Shown here: in pieces, positions 61,601 through 64,000 of the stretch
Position numbering within the stretch: the stretch's first letter is position 1
How the letters are laid out: every line of letters begins with the position of its first letter
Assembly (NCBI GenBank): GCA_021014945.1
Contig: MU266427.1
Coordinates: 31,113 to 95,112 of the forward strand
Direction: 5' to 3'
Source of the DNA: Leucogyrophana mollusca
Taxonomy: Eukaryota > Basidiomycota > Agaricomycetes > Boletales
DNA length: 64,000 nt
Made by a program: the position numbers and the translations under genes
The notes under the pieces: generated by a model
The model's database searches: none
Seen by the model: the letters and a program-made list of their open reading frames with translations, nothing else
Told to the model about the DNA's origin: nothing

Positions 61601-63442
61601 CCAGGTGTTGAAGAGTGGGTGGATTTGGCAATAGTACAGAGGCAATACTGACCAACGTCCAGCCTTCCCATTTTGAAGTCAGTCAGGACTTGCTCCCTCT
61701 CTTTCCGGTTTTCCGTGTACAAGCCGACCTCAAAATACCCCCACTGCAATGATGCGCCATCAATAGGCAGCCGCAAGAAAATAGACCGCGACACATACTG
61801 TCTTGAATTCTCGCGCCCAATTCGGGACAACTGAGGTTGGAGCAATGATGAGACAAGTAGGCCATGTCGCATTTGCAGGTGGGAGGGTCCGACTCTGTTT
61901 CCACTTCGGCCCATCTTGAAGCTTGGAAACATGGTTCCTCCGGCGGTCAAGATCTCGTCTGTCGCCATGCTTCCTCATGATGGCCGAAAGAAATGAAATA
62001 ACCTGTATGGTTTTACCTTGACGCCGCGGATCAGTTTACAGCGTTGATGACAGCAGGCATCTTACCCTGTTATGGATGTCATAAATCATCCATATAAGCG
62101 CAGGCCTCCAATCGCAAATAGAGACGTACGAGGCCCATGTCGTCACCAAGCAAACCGCCTCTCTGTTGGTTATACAGATCCCAGAAAAACCTGACTCCGT
62201 CCCGCTGGTATTCTCTCAGATAGGTGTTGATCGAGGCAGGCACCATCACATGTTTATCGTGATCTAGTACACAGGGGCCAAGGTGAGTCTGACCAGGAGC
62301 AAGAGGGAAATTTGGGCGCGGTTTGAAGCTCTGTTGAACTCACGTCAGAGTTATTACAGTCGAGAAGATTATTTGCGAGCGCACGGGGTTAGCAGGTATC
62401 TCAGACTCTGATTCAGTTTCAGTCGCGGAATCTGACGCAGAAAGCGAAGGTTGGCGAGCTGGAGAACAGGTGTCATTCCGCGAGTTGGAAGACAAGGTAA
62501 CAGGCTGAGTTCGCACCAGTATGCGAGCGAGCGAGGAGAACGGCATCCGCATCGGACTCGGATTCGGTGGCGGAATCATCTGTAAGTAGGTCAGCGAGAA
62601 TAATCCTCACTAAGAATTGGACACTACCGTTTAATACAGGCATCTTGAGCCGCTTCGCTGCGGAAGCCATTCCCGGCGAGGAGGGAGATTTACGTTTACC
62701 TGGATTTAATATGGCTTCCGGCTCAGATTCTGGCTCTGTCAGAGCAATCAGCCCCCCTCCAACTTAGGACCACCAAAGGGATCACCAGTTGCTGAATCGA
62801 CCTCCCCAACTGTCTTATCAGGAGGGCAAGTGTTCACCGGAGTTGTTTTTCTGGATCCGCGAACAAATCCTTCCATCGTTTTCAATACTACTGGGTGTTC
62901 GGCATCTGATTCACGTTCCTTGTCATCACCCGCGTCCGAGAAATTGTCCTCTTCGTCAGCAGCATCGCCATCGTCGTCTTCTGAGGCTGAGTGCAAACCA
63001 AGGTCGTCGGCTGTACGCACCATTTAAGCATATAGCACAGATGAGAAAAGCAGAGACCCACCAAAGAATTCGTGCAGGGGATTGTGTTGGCTGTGTGCCT
63101 CAGCCTTGACGCGTCTCTCTAAAAGCGCGCACCACGGGTTAACGTAGATGACAACAGGATAAGTAGTGAAACACTGGCTTGTTCGCGAGGATGACCCAAT
63201 GCCGTCAATGACATCGCTCCTCCGCTTCCGTGGTGACGGTGAAGACTCGGACGGTTTTGCCTTGCGCTTACCGCGTTTCTTTGTCTCGTATACAAATGTG
63301 CCCGCGTTAAACTCAGGATCAGAGTCGAGTTCTATGAAACGCGTGAGGACGACTCCCAAGTAAATGGCAGTGCTACTGACCTAGGGGTACTGAAATCGAT
63401 GCTGAATTTCCTAAATTTTTCTTGAGTAAGGGACAAAACCAT
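58699..63442 (-). CDS. ERCC6L2/Rad26-like Snf2 ATPase (DNA repair)
   Basis: Snf2-family DNA translocase of the ERCC6L2 group, tied to transcription-linked genome stability and end joining. N-terminus: [39 protein letters not shown], a basic stretch and an acidic one ([17 protein letters not shown]). Helicase lobe 1: [34 protein letters not shown] split by two introns, [31 protein letters not shown] (Walker B DEVH) and [12 protein letters not shown]. An ERCC6L2-type Cys/His cluster follows ([17 protein letters not shown]). Lobe 2: [60 protein letters not shown] and [20 protein letters not shown]. Then [19 protein letters not shown], hallmark of ERCC6L2, a Lys-rich tail and a last exon ending [13 protein letters not shown] 63442 is the nearest good start, but coding-like sequence lies further right (see next entry). 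Confidence 0.88.
62017..62129 (-). other. Twin intron with a 1-nt exon inside the Walker A motif
   Basis: On the minus strand, exon ...GGCCTC is followed by a 63-nt intron (62129-62067, GTACGT...AACAG), a single G (62066), then a 49-nt intron (62065-62017, GTAAGA...TCAAG) and GTAAAACCATACAG. Only with the single G do the bases read CTC G|GT AAA ACC, restoring Leu-Gly-Lys-Thr of DDMGLGKT. Removing all 113 nt as one intron shifts the frame and destroys the motif. Both introns have normal size and GT-AG ends. Transcript proof is lacking. Confidence 0.6.
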
Positions 63443-64000
63443 AGAAATAAAGCTGCGCACGTTGGTTGTAAGCTGAAGGCCTGGATTTCGTTGCTTCCTT
63501 GGGCATTTCGGGAGGTCCAAGGCTGAATGGCAGAGGTGAACGCGGTCAAAGAGTATATTTGCGATCGCGTCCACAAGAAGCGACCACGTGAGAGCTCGTC
63601 ACCCGGCGGTACCGCAGTGTCAAACTTTGGCCAAATAAATTCTTTCTGTTTCTCCAGTGGCAGCCCCTGGAATATGCCCGACCCCACACCAGAGGCACAG
63701 CCCTTTTCGCGGTTGCCACAGATTGGGGGGAGAACTCGGGGATAGATTGTAAATGTGTGACTGGACACGTGTCACCCTCGGATTCATCAACGAATTTATT
63801 GTACGCAGTCGGATGTGTGACAGGCACAAATCCAACAATACCGATTTATTAATCGGTGCATATACGAATTTAACATCTGATGCAGAGAGTCTTTGTCAGC
63901 CACAGAGTCAACCACAGAGCCAGAATCTGTGGTCGGGTTCGTGGTACCTGTAGATAGAAATACGTTCTCAAGATCTGTGATAGGAACAGATTCTGTCACG
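63443..64000 (-). other. Right edge: possible upstream exons of the ERCC6L2-like gene
   Basis: Minus-strand frames here look partly coding, for example EKQKEFIWPKFDTAVPPGDE (about 63645) and TESVPITDLENVFLSTGTTN at the edge. They could be 5' exons of the ERCC6L2-like gene or the 3' end of another truncated gene. No clean chain of splice sites was found. A plus-strand frame at 63527-63745 overlaps them and is probably chance. Confidence 0.35.

Noticed and set aside
63527..63745. 72-codon plus-strand frame at the right edge
   Set aside because: Overlaps better minus-strand coding-like sequence and shows no known motif.

Overview
The window reads as nuclear DNA of a basidiomycete fungus, probably an Agaricomycete. 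Genes are cut by many 50-65 nt introns, both strands are densely coded, all recognised proteins are eukaryotic housekeeping types with fungal architecture, and there are DUF6533-type multi-span membrane proteins, a family expanded in mushrooms. Nothing prokaryotic or viral was recognised. Gene models were built by hand, joining exons where conserved protein motifs continue across GT-AG (occasionally GC-AG) introns, so outer limits are firmer than each internal splice.

Layout. 1-3317 has no recognisable gene. 3318-10514 holds an M28 metallopeptidase (+), a METTL14/Kar4-type RNA m6A-methyltransferase subunit (-) and, divergent from it, the ribosome-biogenesis factor NOC2 (+). 10515-14506 is gene-poor apart from a small UQCC2/Cbp6-type complex III assembly factor (-). 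14507-26898 carries an Hsp70-like ATPase (+), D-arabinono-1,4-lactone oxidase (+), the E2 enzyme UBE2G2/Ubc7 (-) and the second-largest RNA polymerase III subunit (-). 28038-32039 is a tandem pair of DUF6533-type membrane proteins. 32338-38699 packs a second E2 (UBE2G1 type), a Kes1-type oxysterol-binding protein, the tRNA pseudouridine synthase Deg1/PUS3 and an otubain deubiquitinase. 38700-42999 is another gene-poor block with a degraded third DUF6533-like copy. 43000-63442 carries SFT2, the giant nucleoporin Nup192/Nup205, the NatC catalytic subunit Naa30, the ER chaperone BiP/Kar2, an APC-family amino-acid permease and an ERCC6L2-type Snf2 ATPase whose 5' end may continue towards the right edge.

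Functionally this is ordinary core machinery: tRNA and Pol III, ribosome assembly, nuclear pore, ER folding and degradation, Golgi traffic. No multi-gene undescribed system was found. The most unusual signal is inside the ERCC6L2-like gene: the Walker A motif can only be rebuilt by removing two abutting introns separated by a one-nucleotide exon (62066). Also notable are three GC-AG introns backed by protein conservation plus a possible fourth, two successive micro-exons of 24 and 23 nt in the Hsp70-like gene, a DPPF catalytic-loop variant and a Met/Gly tail in the METTL14-like protein, and UPR-type sites in front of BiP.
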